Below are positions 17,942-26,465 of a stretch of DNA of 64,000 bases, piece after piece. The notes beneath the pieces were generated by a model. The model was not told the origin of the DNA, searched no databases, and worked only from the letters and a program-made list of their open reading frames with translations. Every line of letters begins with the position of its first letter. Positions within the stretch are counted from its first letter, which is position 1. This stretch comes from Humitalea rosea (lineage in GTDB: Bacteria > Pseudomonadota > Alphaproteobacteria > Acetobacterales > Acetobacteraceae). A program made the position numbers and the translations under genes. Location of the stretch: the NCBI RefSeq assembly GCF_003253705.1, contig NZ_QKYU01000010.1, positions 62,001 through 126,000 on the forward strand, in the 5' to 3' direction.

Positions 17942-18822
17942 GCGAGAGTTTCGATGCCGAATGGCTCGACCAGCGCGAGGGCTTCGATGCCGTCTCGCGC
18001 GACATCGAATTGGCGGAACTGCTCGCGCAGGCGCTGCCGGCCCGGCCACGCCTGCTGGACCTCGGCGCCGGCACCGGCAGCCTGTTCCGCTGGCTGGCGC
18101 CGATCATCCATCGTGCCCAGGCCTGGACCCTGGTCGATGCCGATCCACGGCTGATCGAGGAGGCCTTCGAGGCCATCGCCGGCTTCGGCGCCGAGATCGG
18201 GCTGACCATCACCTTCCCCAGCCGGCGCACTTTGTTGCTGCATGCGCCGGGCGGCGCCTGGCGGGTGGAGGGGCTGGTCGCCGACCTGCGCGGCAGCCCG
18301 GCCAACCTGCCGCTGGTCAATGCCGATGCGGTGGTGAATTCAGCGCTTTGCGATCTGGTGTCGGAGCCCTGGGTGGCCCGCATGGCCGCCGCCATCGCCG
18401 CGCGAAAAATCCCCTTCTATGCCGCGCTGAACGTGACCGGGCGCGACGTCTTCTCGCCACCCTGGCCAGGCGATGCCGAGGTCGCCCGCGGCTTCCGCCG
18501 CGACCAGGGGCGGGATAAGGGCTTCGGCGGCCGCGCGCTGGGCGCGGCAGCCCCCACGGCGCTGGCCGCGGCCTTTACGGCGCATGGCTACAGCGTCCGG
18601 ACCGCACCCTCCGACTGGCACATCCCGCGCCAGGCGCCGGGAATGGCGGCTGATCTCGCCGAGGGCCATGCCGGCGCGGCGGCGCGCAGGGAACGCCGCG
18701 CGCAGAAGCGCATCCAGGCCTGGTACGAGGCCCGCACACGGCAGGCGATGGAGGGCCGCCTCTCCGTGCGCGTCGGCCATCGCGACGTGCTGGCGCTGCC
18801 GCCGGGCCACGCCACGGCTTGA
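17938..18822 (+). CDS. Class I SAM-dependent methyltransferase in the pteridine-like cluster
   Basis: A 294-residue methyltransferase. LDLGAGTGS at 40-48 is motif I for S-adenosylmethionine binding, TLVDADPRL near 65-73 carries the acidic ribose-binding residue, and DAVVNSALCDLVS near 125-137 corresponds to motif IV. The C-terminal ~70 residues are basic and helical, which is unusual and may help to bind an acidic substrate. It is the last gene of the five-gene operon (ATGA overlap at its start) and is followed by a 59-base gap before otnK. It should O- or N-methylate the pathway product; the acceptor is not known. Confidence 0.75.
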   Translation: MSESFDAEWLDQREGFDAVSRDIELAELLAQALPARPRLLDLGAGTGSLFRWLAPIIHRAQAWTLVDADPRLIEEAFEAIAGFGAEIGLTITFPSRRTLLLHAPGGAWRVEGLVADLRGSPANLPLVNADAVVNSALCDLVSEPWVARMAAAIAARKIPFYAALNVTGRDVFSPPWPGDAEVARGFRRDQGRDKGFGGRALGAAAPTALAAAFTAHGYSVRTAPSDWHIPRQAPGMAADLAEGHAGAAARRERRAQKRIQAWYEARTRQAMEGRLSVRVGHRDVLALPPGHATA

Positions 18823-18881
18823 CGCGGGGCGCCCGCTGGCTCCCCATCCGCCAGGCCAAAGAGAATTAAGGGGGAGAGTTC

Positions 18882-20132
18882 ATGCCGCTTCTGGGCTGCA
18901 TCGCCGATGATTTCACCGGGGCCACCGACCTCGCCGCCATGCTGGTGCAGAACGGCATGGCGACGGTGCAGACCATCGGCGTGCCGGATGGCGAGATGCC
19001 CGAGGCCGATGCCATCGTCGTCGCGCTGAAGTCGCGCACCATCCCCGCCGCGGATGCCGTCGCGCAGTCGCTCGCGGCGGCCGAGGCGCTGCTGGCGGCC
19101 GGCGCGACGCAACTGCTGTTCAAGGTATGCAGCACCTTCGACAGCACCGCCGAGGGCAATATCGGCCCGGTCGCGGATGCGCTGATGAAGCGGCTCGGCG
19201 CCTCCATCGCGCTGGTCTGCCCGGCCTTCCCGACCAATGCCCGCACGGTGTTCCAGGGTCACCTGTTCGTCGGCGACAAGCTGTTGAACGAGAGCGGCAT
19301 GCAGCACCACCCGCTGACGCCGATGACCGATGCCAACCTCGTGCGCGTGATGGCGGCGCAGACGCCGGGCGGGGTTGGGCTCATCCCCTTCGCCATCGTG
19401 GACCAGGGGGCGGCCGCGATCCGCACCGCCGTCGCCGGGTTGAGCGACCGCGACCGGCGCTATGCCATCGTCGATGCCGTCACCGACACGCATCTGATGG
19501 CGATGGGTGAGGCCGCCGCGCGGCATCCGCTGCTGGTCGGCGGCTCGGGCATCGCCATGGGCCTGCCGGAGAATTTTCGCCGCGCCGGGGTGCTGCCAAT
19601 CCGCGCGGATGCGGCGGCGCTACCGCCGGCACAGGGGCTTTTCGCGGTGCTCGCGGGGTCCTGCTCACGCGCGACGCTGGCGCAGATCGGCTATGCGCGC
19701 GACCAGGTGCCGACCCTGGAACTGGATGCGCTGGCGACGCCGGATGCGGCGGCGCTGACCGCGCAGGCGCTGGCGTGGATGGAGGGGAAGCTGTCGGCGT
19801 CACGGCCCGTGGTGATCGCCGCCTCGGCGCCGCCCGAACAGGTTGCCGCGTTGCAGCAGAAACTCGGCCGCGATGTGGCGGGCGCGCTGGTCGAGGATGC
19901 CATGGCCCGCATCGCGCGCGCCTTGGTCGCGGCCGGCGTCGGGCGGTTGGTGGTCGCGGGCGGCGAGACCTCGGGTGCCGTGGTGCAGGCGCTGGATGTG
20001 CGGAGCCTGCGGATCGGGCCGACCATCGATCCCGGCGTGCCCTGGACCTATGCCGAACCGGGGGGGCTGCATCTGGCGCTCAAGAGCGGCAATTTCGGCG
20101 GGCGCGATTTCTTCCTCAAGGCCTTCGCATGA
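18882..20132 (+). CDS. otnK: 3-oxo-tetronate kinase
   Basis: A 416-residue kinase of the four-carbon acid sugar kinase (DUF1537) family. The N-terminal IADDFTGATDLAAML contains the conserved DDxTGA motif, and VVAGGETSGAVVQAL near 365 is the C-terminal ATP-binding signature. It phosphorylates 3-oxo-tetronates at C4. The next gene, overlapping by four bases, encodes the class II aldolase-type decarboxylase that uses this product, so the OtnK/OtnC assignment is well supported. A strong GGGGGAGAG ribosome site precedes the ATG. No isomerase or tetronate dehydrogenase is adjacent. Confidence 0.88.
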   Translation: MPLLGCIADDFTGATDLAAMLVQNGMATVQTIGVPDGEMPEADAIVVALKSRTIPAADAVAQSLAAAEALLAAGATQLLFKVCSTFDSTAEGNIGPVADALMKRLGASIALVCPAFPTNARTVFQGHLFVGDKLLNESGMQHHPLTPMTDANLVRVMAAQTPGGVGLIPFAIVDQGAAAIRTAVAGLSDRDRRYAIVDAVTDTHLMAMGEAAARHPLLVGGSGIAMGLPENFRRAGVLPIRADAAALPPAQGLFAVLAGSCSRATLAQIGYARDQVPTLELDALATPDAAALTAQALAWMEGKLSASRPVVIAASAPPEQVAALQQKLGRDVAGALVEDAMARIARALVAAGVGRLVVAGGETSGAVVQALDVRSLRIGPTIDPGVPWTYAEPGGLHLALKSGNFGGRDFFLKAFA

Positions 20133-20764
20133 GCAAGGAAGCCGACCTGCGCGAGAGCCTCTGCCGTCTCGGCGCCAGCCTGTTCGCGCGCGGCTACTCG
20201 GTCGGCAGCGCCGGCAACATCAGCGTGCGGCTGGATGACGGCTACCTGATGACGCCGACCAACAGCAGCCTCGGCAGCCTCGATCCCGCGAGCCTGTCCA
20301 AGCTCGCGCCGGACTGGTCGCATGTCTCGGGCGACAAGCCGACCAAGGAGGTCTTCCTGCATCGCGCCGTGCTGACGGCGCGGGCGGAGGCGGGGGCCGT
20401 GGTGCATCTGCATTCCACGCATGCGACCGCGATCTCCTGCCTCGCGTCCCCCGGCGACACCGCGCCGATCCCGCCGCTGACGCCCTATTTCGTCATGCGC
20501 GTCGGGCGCAGCCTGCCCGTCGTGCGCTACTGGCGCCCGGGCGATGCGCGGATGGAGCCCGAGATCCATGCCGCCGCGCTGACGGCGCGCGCCATGCTGC
20601 TGGCAAACCACGGCCCCGTCGTATCCGGCAAGAGCCTGATCGATGCGGTCTATGCCGCCGAGGAATTGGAGGAGTCGGCGCGCCTCGCGCTGATGCTGCG
20701 CGGCATGGGCGCGCGCGGCCTGACCGAGGCCGAGGTCGAGGATCTGCTCGGCACCTTCGGCTGA
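20129..20764 (+). CDS. otnC: 3-oxo-tetronate 4-phosphate decarboxylase (class II aldolase family)
   Basis: A 211-residue class II aldolase/adducin-family enzyme. GSAGNISVR (26-34) binds phosphate; the zinc ligands are His93 and His95 in VHLHSTHAT and His161 in LLANHGPV; Glu74 is the catalytic acid. It converts 3-oxo-tetronate 4-phosphate to dihydroxyacetone phosphate and CO2, completing the OtnK step. ATG 20129 overlaps the otnK stop. Its own stop abuts the convergent acetyltransferase stop with no spacer. Confidence 0.88.
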   Translation: MSKEADLRESLCRLGASLFARGYSVGSAGNISVRLDDGYLMTPTNSSLGSLDPASLSKLAPDWSHVSGDKPTKEVFLHRAVLTARAEAGAVVHLHSTHATAISCLASPGDTAPIPPLTPYFVMRVGRSLPVVRYWRPGDARMEPEIHAAALTARAMLLANHGPVVSGKSLIDAVYAAEELEESARLALMLRGMGARGLTEAEVEDLLGTFG

Positions 20765-21229
20765 CTACAGCGAGGCGCTCGGGTCGAGCCGGATGACGTA
20801 GCTGCGCCAATCGGCGCGCGCGGCGATGCGCTCGTACAGCGCGATGGCGTCCTGGTCGCCTTCCGGCACGATCCAGCGCAGATGCGACCAGTGGCGGTTG
20901 CGACCAAGCCCGGTCAGCGCCTCGATCAAGGTGCGGGCGATGCCGCGGCCGCGATGCGTGGGCAGCACGAACAGATCATCCAACGCACCACAGCGGCGCG
21001 CGAAGACAGCCTCCGGCAGGTCGAAGAAGATGGCGAAGGCGACCGGCTGGCCATCGGCCCAGGCGACGAGCAGTTCCGTATGGGGATCGGCGTCGAGCAT
21101 GGCGGCCGTGGCGGCGCCGGAGGCCGGTGCGGTGCCGGCCAGCACATCCCGCATCTCATCCGCATAGGCATCGAACAACGCTGCCAACAGGACGCGGTCG
21201 CCGGGCGGAAGGGGGGTGATGGTGATCAT
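20765..21229 (-). CDS. GNAT-family N-acetyltransferase
   Basis: A 154-residue acetyltransferase. LDDLFVLPTHRGRGIARTLI (about 84-103) contains the beta4 strand and the R/QxxGxG/A acetyl-CoA motif RGRGIA, and ALYERIAARADW is the usual C-terminal helix. The substrate cannot be inferred. The start is uncertain: ATG 21229 gives a normal N-terminus (MITITPLPPGD); an in-frame ATG at 21253 adds eight residues; neither has a clear ribosome site. It is convergent with otnC, stops touching, and lies 76 bases downstream of the H1-like gene on the same strand. Confidence 0.75.
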   Translation of the reverse strand: MITITPLPPGDRVLLAALFDAYADEMRDVLAGTAPASGAATAAMLDADPHTELLVAWADGQPVAFAIFFDLPEAVFARRCGALDDLFVLPTHRGRGIARTLIEALTGLGRNRHWSHLRWIVPEGDQDAIALYERIAARADWRSYVIRLDPSASL

Positions 21230-21310
21230 CGCAAAGCGCGCCGGCGATGCCATCCAGGGGAAGGCATCGCCGGGCTATGGGCCGCGATCAGGCGCGGCCC
21301 ATGGTGCCGA

Positions 21311-22150
21311 TCAGGCCATCGGCTCGTCGGTGGGCTCAGGCGCCGGGGCGGGCGCGGGCGTCGGAGCAGCCGCGGCGGCGGCAGCCTTGCGGGCGGCGCG
21401 GGTCTGCGCGCCCTTCCGTGCGGCTTCGCTGCGCGCGCTGGGGGCGGCGGGCTTGGGCGCGGCGACGGGGGCAGCAGGGGCGGCCTTCGGCGCGCGGCGC
21501 GTCGCGGGCTTGGCGGCAACGGCGGCCTTGCGCGGCGCGGCCTTGGGGGCAGCAGCCTTGGGGGCAGCGGCCTTGCGGGGCGCGGCCTTGGGGGCAGCGG
21601 CGGCAGCGCGACGGGCGGGCGCCTTGGCGGCAGCGGCCTTCTTCGGTGCGGCCTTGGCGGCAGCGGCCTTCTTCGGCGCGGCCTTGGCGGCAGCGGCCTT
21701 CTTCGGCGCGGCCTTGGCGGCAACGGCCTTCTTCGGCGCGGCCTTGGCGGCGGCGGCCTTCTTCGGCGCTGCCTTGGCGGCAACGGCCTTCTTCGGCGCG
21801 GCCTTGGCGGCAACGGCCTTCTTCGGCGCGGCCTTGGCGGCGACGGCCTTCTTCGGCGCGGCCTTGGCGGCGACGGCCCGCTTCGGCGCGGCCTTGGCGG
21901 CAACGGCCCGCTTCGGTGCGGCCTTGGCGGCAACGGCCTTCTTCGGAGCAGCCTTGGCGGCGGCCTTCTTCGGCGCGGCCTTGGGGGCGGCGGCAGCGGC
22001 CTTCTTCGGCGCGGCCTTCGGTGCCGTCACCTTGCGCGAGGTCGCGGCCTTGCGCGCGCCACCGCCACGACGCGTGGTGCTGGACATCGCCATCGCGCAA
22101 GCGCGGCTCGGGGTTTCAGTCGCGGTCGGGTCGATCATGTCGTCGTTCAC
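21311..22150 (-). CDS. Histone H1-like Lys/Ala/Pro repeat DNA-binding protein
   Basis: A 279-residue basic, low-complexity protein. A 45-residue head ([18 protein letters not shown]) leads into decapeptide repeats of the form [10 protein letters not shown] from about residue 45 to 215, then an acidic-Pro tail ([14 protein letters not shown]). Composition matches bacterial histone-H1-like proteins and the AlgP/AlgR3 type, which compact DNA or affect transcription. The GTG start at 22150 is preceded by AAGGAG nine bases upstream; ATG 22138 is a possible alternative. The repeats are encoded by an 11-copy 30-base tandem array, so length is likely to vary between strains. The other reading frames are open only because of the repeat. 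Confidence 0.8.
   Translation of the reverse strand: MNDDMIDPTATETPSRACAMAMSSTTRRGGGARKAATSRKVTAPKAAPKKAAAAAPKAAPKKAAAKAAPKKAVAAKAAPKRAVAAKAAPKRAVAAKAAPKKAVAAKAAPKKAVAAKAAPKKAVAAKAAPKKAAAAKAAPKKAVAAKAAPKKAAAAKAAPKKAAAAKAAPKKAAAAKAPARRAAAAAPKAAPRKAAAPKAAAPKAAPRKAAVAAKPATRRAPKAAPAAPVAAPKPAAPSARSEAARKGAQTRAARKAAAAAAAPTPAPAPAPEPTDEPMA
21631..21960. repeat. Eleven tandem 30-bp units inside the H1-like gene
   Basis: Eleven consecutive 30-base units, each close to CAACGGCCTTCTTCGGCGCG followed by GCCTTGGCGG. Differences are mostly at positions 2-4 (CAGC, CAAC, CGGC, CGAC) and in the TTCTTC/CCGCTTC segment, which changes Lys-Lys to Lys-Arg. Less regular copies continue on both sides. Near-identity suggests frequent slippage or recombination. 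Confidence 0.92.
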
Positions 22151-22603
22151 TTCAGGCGTCTCCTTGTCATCGAGGTTCCGTGGCGCATGCGATCAAGACG
22201 CGGCAATCCGCGAGGGAGCTTGTGGACGCCACGTCATTGCCGAAGCGGTAACGCACCGCGCCACGCAAAGTCGCGCCATCCGCCGCACCCAAATGCGCGA
22301 CATGGCGAAGGGGTGTCCGGCGCAACTTCCAGATGCCCAACAGGATTTCGGCATGCACGACATGCGATGATCCCTCCTTGCCACGGCGCCTCATCCGGCT
22401 GCGTTTCCATCGCCGCGTACCTGGCTCTGCATCGCTACCGCAGTCGCCTCGACACGCTGGTTCCGAATCGCATCATTCATCGGTGCACGTCGGGCGCAGG
22501 CTATCTGGCCGCGCCCGAGGCTTGTCAACGAAATCCATCTCGGAACCAGTGCATTTTTGCGCGCATCGCATGCAGGGACATCATGCGATGGCGCAATTTC
22601 GCG
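22151..22603. promoter_or_regulatory. 453-bp gene-free region carrying four CATGCGAT motifs
   Basis: No gene was seen; the region is somewhat less GC-rich than its surroundings. The 8-mer CATGCGAT occurs at 22186-22193, 22361-22368 and 22582-22589, and its reverse complement at 22565-22572. The last two form a large inverted repeat. A weak minus-strand promoter for the H1-like gene is possible: TTGACA at 22528-22523 with a poor -10 about 17 bases on. The repeated motif suggests a regulator or nucleoid-protein binding region upstream of the H1-like gene. Confidence 0.5.
22561..22594. terminator. Large inverted repeat just beyond prpC
   Basis: CATCGCATG (22564-22572) and CATGCGATG (22582-22590) pair perfectly over nine bases with a nine-base loop; flanking GCGC on both sides extends the stem with one bulge. 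It lies ten bases beyond the prpC stop on the minus strand. No T-run follows on that strand (GCAAAAATG instead), so it may slow decay or bind protein rather than terminate transcription. Confidence 0.5.
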
Positions 22604-23731
22604 TCAGCCGCGTTCGGCTGCACTCGGCACACTGCGCTGCGCCTTGCCGATGTAGTGCGACAAGGGACGGATCAGACGGTTGTTCGCGGCCTGCTCGATG
22701 ACATGCGCGCTCCATCCCGTGACGCGGCTCGCGACGAAGATCGGCGTGAACAGCGGGATGTCGAAGCCCATCAGGAAGTAGGCGGGGCCAGCAGGGAAAT
22801 CGAGATTGGGATGGATGTTCTTCCGCTCCAGCATCACCTCCGCCAGCACGCGCGACGTCTCCATCCAGCGGCGGTCGCCCACCACCTCGGCCATGATGTT
22901 CGCGTATTTCGTCATCGTCGGGACGCGGCTGTCGCCGCTCTTGTAGACGCGATGGCCGAAGCCCATCACCAGCGCCTTGTGGTCGAAGCGGCTCTCCAGC
23001 CAGGCCGCCGCGGCCTCGGGCCCCGGGATCTCCTTCAGCATATGCATCACCGCCTCATTGGCGCCGCCATGCAGCGGGCCCTTCAGCGCGGCGATGCCCG
23101 CCGTGATCGCGCCATGCAGATCCGCACCGGTGCTGGTGACCGTACGCGCGGTGAAGGTCGAGGCGTTGAACCCGTGCTCGGCATAGAGGATCAGCGAGAC
23201 GTCGAAGGACTTCACCACCTCCTTCGCCGGCACCTTGCCGAAGACCACGTGGAAGAAGTTCTCGGCGAAGGTCAGCGAGGGATCGGGGTCGATCGGCGGC
23301 AGCCCCTTGGCGGCACGCGCGGCGGCGGCGATCGCCGTCGGCACCTTGGCCAGGATGCGCATCGCCTTGCGCCGCGTCGCGGGCTCGGACACATCCGCGG
23401 TCTCGGGGTCTTCCATGCCGAGGAAGCTGACGGCGGTGCGGATCGCATCCATCGGATGCGCGTCCTTCGGGAAGTCGGCGATGACGCGGTGCAGCGCGGG
23501 GCTGATGGCGCGCTGGGAGGCTTCCTCGGCGCGGAAGGCAGCAAGCTCGGCCTTGGTCGGCAGTTCCCCGTTCCAGAGCAGGAAGGCCACCTCCTCGAAG
23601 GCGCAGGCCTCGCACAGTTCCTGCACGGGATAGCCGCGATAGGTCAGGCTGTTGGTCTCGGGCACCACCTTGGACACGGCACTCTCATCGGCGATCACGC
23701 CAACCAGGCCCCTGCGGATTTCTTCGCTCAT
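22604..23731 (-). CDS. prpC: 2-methylcitrate synthase / citrate synthase family
   Basis: A 375-residue citrate synthase-fold enzyme of the short 2-methylcitrate synthase type. It condenses propionyl-CoA (or acetyl-CoA) with oxaloacetate. Catalytic residues are His221 in PLHGGANEA, His260 in GFGHRVYK and Asp311 in NLDF. ATG 23731 is chosen for its AGGAGA ribosome site; a longer frame to 23839 overlaps the intercistronic hairpin. prpD lies upstream on the same strand, so the 2-methylcitrate cycle is the likely role. Neither methylisocitrate lyase nor a PrpR regulator is nearby; a divergent LysR gene may serve instead. Confidence 0.88.
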   Translation of the reverse strand: MSEEIRRGLVGVIADESAVSKVVPETNSLTYRGYPVQELCEACAFEEVAFLLWNGELPTKAELAAFRAEEASQRAISPALHRVIADFPKDAHPMDAIRTAVSFLGMEDPETADVSEPATRRKAMRILAKVPTAIAAAARAAKGLPPIDPDPSLTFAENFFHVVFGKVPAKEVVKSFDVSLILYAEHGFNASTFTARTVTSTGADLHGAITAGIAALKGPLHGGANEAVMHMLKEIPGPEAAAAWLESRFDHKALVMGFGHRVYKSGDSRVPTMTKYANIMAEVVGDRRWMETSRVLAEVMLERKNIHPNLDFPAGPAYFLMGFDIPLFTPIFVASRVTGWSAHVIEQAANNRLIRPLSHYIGKAQRSVPSAAERG

Positions 23732-23824
23732 CGTCGCGTCTCCTAGTTCTTGATTGCGGGCCGGCCATGGGGCGCGGGCGAAGGCCCGGCGCGGCTTGCT
23801 GGTCTTTGGTGATGTCGCCCATGC

Positions 23825-23852
23825 GGGCAGGCACGCCACGGCGCGCCTGCCC
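23825..23852 (-). promoter_or_regulatory. Intercistronic hairpin between prpD and prpC
   Basis: GGGCAGGC (23825-23832) pairs with GCCTGCCC (23845-23852), with an additional CGC/GCG inner pair and a CACG loop. It sits 13 bases after the prpD stop, within a 134-base gap before prpC. Without a T-run it is more likely to set the prpD:prpC expression ratio by RNA stability or partial termination. Confidence 0.5.
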
Positions 23853-23865
23853 TGGTCGCCCCGGC

Positions 23866-25389
23866 TCAGAAGATGCCGGGCTTGCCCTCCAGCAGCGTGC
23901 CCTTGGGCAGGCTCACATTCAGCAGGGAGAGGTCGCCGGCCGCGAGGCGCGGCAGGTCCTGCACCACATCGAGGAAGCGGTTCGCCTCCCGCGCGCTGAT
24001 GATGCCGTCGGTCAGGGTCTGGAACTTGCGGATGTAGTCCTGGCGGCCGAAGGGCCGCGCGCCGTTCGGATGGGCATTGGCGACACCCAGCTCATCGACC
24101 AGCGAGGTGCCGTCCTTGAACTGGATCTCGACGCGGCCGCCGAAGGCGAGTTCGTTGGGGTCCGTCGCATGGTAGCGGCGGGTCCATTCGGGGTCCTCCT
24201 GCGTCTCCACCTTGTGCCAGAGCCGCACGGTATCGGCACGGCCGGCACGCTTGGGAGAGTAGCTCTCGACGTGGTGCCAGCTCCCGTCCTGCAGAGCGAC
24301 GGCAAAAATGTACATGATCGAATGGTCCAGCGTTTCGCGGCTGGCCTTCGGGTCCATCTTCTGCGGGTCGTTGGCGCCGGTGCCGATCACATAATGCGTG
24401 TGATGGCTGGTGTGGATGATGATCTTCTCGATCTTTTCCAGGTCGGCGATCTGCTCGCGCATGCGGAAGGCGAGGTCGATCAGCGCCTGGCTCTGGTACT
24501 CGGCCGAATGCTCCTTGGTGTAGCTGTCCATGATGGCGCGCTTGGGCTCGCCCTTCTCGGGCAGCGGCACCTGGTAGTAGGTCGGGCCGAACACGTCGTC
24601 GCGATTGCTGCGCCCGGCGAGCACCCAGGCGATGACGCTGTCCTCGCCCTCGTAGATCGGCGAGGGCGCGCCCTCTCCACGCATCGCGCGATCCACCGCC
24701 TCGATCGCGAGCTTGCCGGCATGCGCCGGGGCGAAGGCCTTCCAGGACGAGATCTCGCCCTTGCGCGACTGGCGGAAGGTGATGGTGGTGTGCAGCGCCT
24801 GCTGCACGGCCTGGAAGATCACCTCCTGCTTCAGCCCGAGCAGCGCGCCGATGCCGGCGGCGGCGGAGGGCCCGAGGTGGGCGATGTGATCTACCTTGTA
24901 TTCATGCAGGGAGATCGCGCGGACCAGGTCCATCTGGATCTCGTAGCCGGTGGCGATGCCGCGGACGAGGTCCTTGCCCGACTTCTCCATCGCCTGCGCG
25001 ACCGCGAGCACGGGGGGGATGTTGTCGCCCGGATGCGAATATTCCGCCGCGAGGAAGGTGTCGTGCATGTCGAGTTCACGCACCGCGGTGCCATTGGCCC
25101 AGGCCGCCCATTCCGGGCTGACCGTCTTGGTCGCGGGCATGCCGAACACCGCCGCACCACCCTTGCTCGGATGGCCGAGCGCCATGGCGCGGGCGGAGAC
25201 CACCGGCGAGCGGTTGATCGCGGCGATGGCGACCGAGGCATTGTCGATGACCCGGTTGATGATCATCGCGGTCACGTCCTTCGGGACGGCAACCTTGTCG
25301 GTGGCGACACCGGCGATCTTCCAGGCAAGCTGGTCCTCGCGCTTGAGCAGTGCCTTGGAGGGATGGACCTTCACGCCGTGCAGCTTCAT
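23866..25389 (-). CDS. prpD: 2-methylcitrate dehydratase PrpD (MmgE/PrpD family)
   Basis: A 507-residue MmgE/PrpD-family dehydratase, normally converting 2-methylcitrate to 2-methylaconitate. [20 protein letters not shown] at the start, and [19 protein letters not shown] near residues 105-123 (conserved Asp/His residues of the helical domain), identify it as a true PrpD-like member. [20 protein letters not shown] near 200-219 is another family signature. Length is in the normal range (450-510). It heads a two-gene unit with prpC, 112 bases from a divergent LysR gene that shares the promoter region. Confidence 0.88.
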   Translation of the reverse strand: MKLHGVKVHPSKALLKREDQLAWKIAGVATDKVAVPKDVTAMIINRVIDNASVAIAAINRSPVVSARAMALGHPSKGGAAVFGMPATKTVSPEWAAWANGTAVRELDMHDTFLAAEYSHPGDNIPPVLAVAQAMEKSGKDLVRGIATGYEIQMDLVRAISLHEYKVDHIAHLGPSAAAGIGALLGLKQEVIFQAVQQALHTTITFRQSRKGEISSWKAFAPAHAGKLAIEAVDRAMRGEGAPSPIYEGEDSVIAWVLAGRSNRDDVFGPTYYQVPLPEKGEPKRAIMDSYTKEHSAEYQSQALIDLAFRMREQIADLEKIEKIIIHTSHHTHYVIGTGANDPQKMDPKASRETLDHSIMYIFAVALQDGSWHHVESYSPKRAGRADTVRLWHKVETQEDPEWTRRYHATDPNELAFGGRVEIQFKDGTSLVDELGVANAHPNGARPFGRQDYIRKFQTLTDGIISAREANRFLDVVQDLPRLAAGDLSLLNVSLPKGTLLEGKPGIF

Positions 25390-25448
25390 CGGGCGTCCTT
25401 TCTTGCTTGTCGTCAGGCTTGACCGGGGCCTTGTGCGCCGCGGCTTGC

Positions 25449-25498
25449 CTATCGTCCATTCCGATTGACGTGGCAGAGCGATAGCGTTTCCGTATCGC
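25449..25498. promoter_or_regulatory. Probable LysR operator between prpD and the LysR gene
   Basis: Half-sites are CTATCG at 25449-25454, CGATAG at 25479-25484 and TATCGC at 25493-25498. The last two form GCGATA-N9-TATCGC, containing ATAG-N7-GTAT, close to the classical LysR-type ATAC-N7-GTAT / T-N11-A pattern; the first two form a wider inverted pair. Position a few bases before the LysR start suggests autoregulation plus control of the divergent prpDC unit. Confidence 0.55.
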
Positions 25499-25501
25499 CC
25501 T

Positions 25502-26428
25502 ATGGATTTTCGCCTGGTTCGCCGTCTCGGTCATTTCCTCGCTGTCGCGGAGGAGGGTCATTTCGGCCGTGCCGCCGCGCGCCTCGGCATCTCGCAGCCG
25601 CCGCTGACCGCGCAGATCCAGGCGCTGGAGCGCGAACTCGGCGTACGCCTGCTGGAACGCAGCGGCCGCGGCACGCGCCCGACGCGGGAGGGCGAGGCGC
25701 TGCTGCCGCTGGCCCGGCGCCTCGCGGAGAATGCCGCGGCCCTGGAGGATCTGGCGCGTGAACTGCGCGCGGGGCGGCATGCGCCGGTCTCGCTCGCCTG
25801 CGTCACCTCGGCCTTGTTCGATTATCTGCCGCCGCTGGTCCGCGCGCTGCAGGGCGCGCGCCCCGATGCCGCCATCGCCGTCCGCGAACTCGACACCGCC
25901 GATGCGGTCGAGGCGCTGCGGCGCGGCGAGGTGGATCTCGCGCTGCTGCGGCTGGACCGCGAGCGCCATCCGATCCGCCTGCGTCCGCTCGGCACCGATG
26001 TGCTGGTGGTCGCGCTGCCGCTTGGGCACGCCTTGCTGGACGCCCCCGATCCGCTGCCGCTCGCGCTGCTCGCCGATGCGCCGATGCTGGTGCTGCCGCG
26101 GGCGATCAGCCCGGCCTATTCCGATGCGATGGTCGCGGCCTGCCGCGATGCGGGCTTCGCACCGCGTGCGGCGCGCGAGGTGGGCTCGGCCATGGCGCAG
26201 CTCGGCTTCGTCGCGGCGGGGCTCGGGGTCGCGCTGGTTTCGGCCGGCATGGCGCGGCTGCGGCCGCCGGGGGTCGCCTTCCGTGCCCTGGCCGGGCCGA
26301 TCCACGCCGTCGGTGTTGCCCTGGCGTGGAACGGGGAGCGCGAAAGTGAGGCAGTTCAGCTCGCCCTCGCCCATGCCGACCGCTTATTCCCGATGCCGGC
26401 GGTTGGCGAGCCCGGCGCCTCGCCGTAG
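25502..26428 (+). CDS. LysR-family transcriptional regulator
   Basis: A 308-residue LysR-type regulator. The winged helix-turn-helix is at 1-60: [40 protein letters not shown] and the wing [12 protein letters not shown]. The rest is the periplasmic-binding-protein-like effector domain (about 90-300). It is divergent from prpD and 37 bases upstream of the hydantoinase gene in the same direction, so it could control either or both. The inverted half-sites just before its start support autoregulation. The effector is unknown; intermediates of propionate or hydantoin breakdown are natural candidates. Confidence 0.9.
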   Translation: MDFRLVRRLGHFLAVAEEGHFGRAAARLGISQPPLTAQIQALERELGVRLLERSGRGTRPTREGEALLPLARRLAENAAALEDLARELRAGRHAPVSLACVTSALFDYLPPLVRALQGARPDAAIAVRELDTADAVEALRRGEVDLALLRLDRERHPIRLRPLGTDVLVVALPLGHALLDAPDPLPLALLADAPMLVLPRAISPAYSDAMVAACRDAGFAPRAAREVGSAMAQLGFVAAGLGVALVSAGMARLRPPGVAFRALAGPIHAVGVALAWNGERESEAVQLALAHADRLFPMPAVGEPGASP

Positions 26429-26465
26429 TTTGCCGCGGTCCCGCCCTCTTGGAGCCTGAGCCCGC

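Noticed and set aside
21631-21960. CRISPR-like regular repeat
   Set aside because: Units are contiguous without spacers and encode the Lys/Ala/Pro protein; this is a coding tandem repeat.
22151-22603. tRNA or small RNA gene in the gap before prpC
   Set aside because: No cloverleaf, T-loop GGTTCRA or CCA end was found on either strand.
20882-23746. 954-codon plus-strand frame across the GNAT, H1-like and prpC genes
   Set aside because: The Gly/Leu repeat part is the out-of-frame translation of the 30-bp array; the rest is shadow of prpC.
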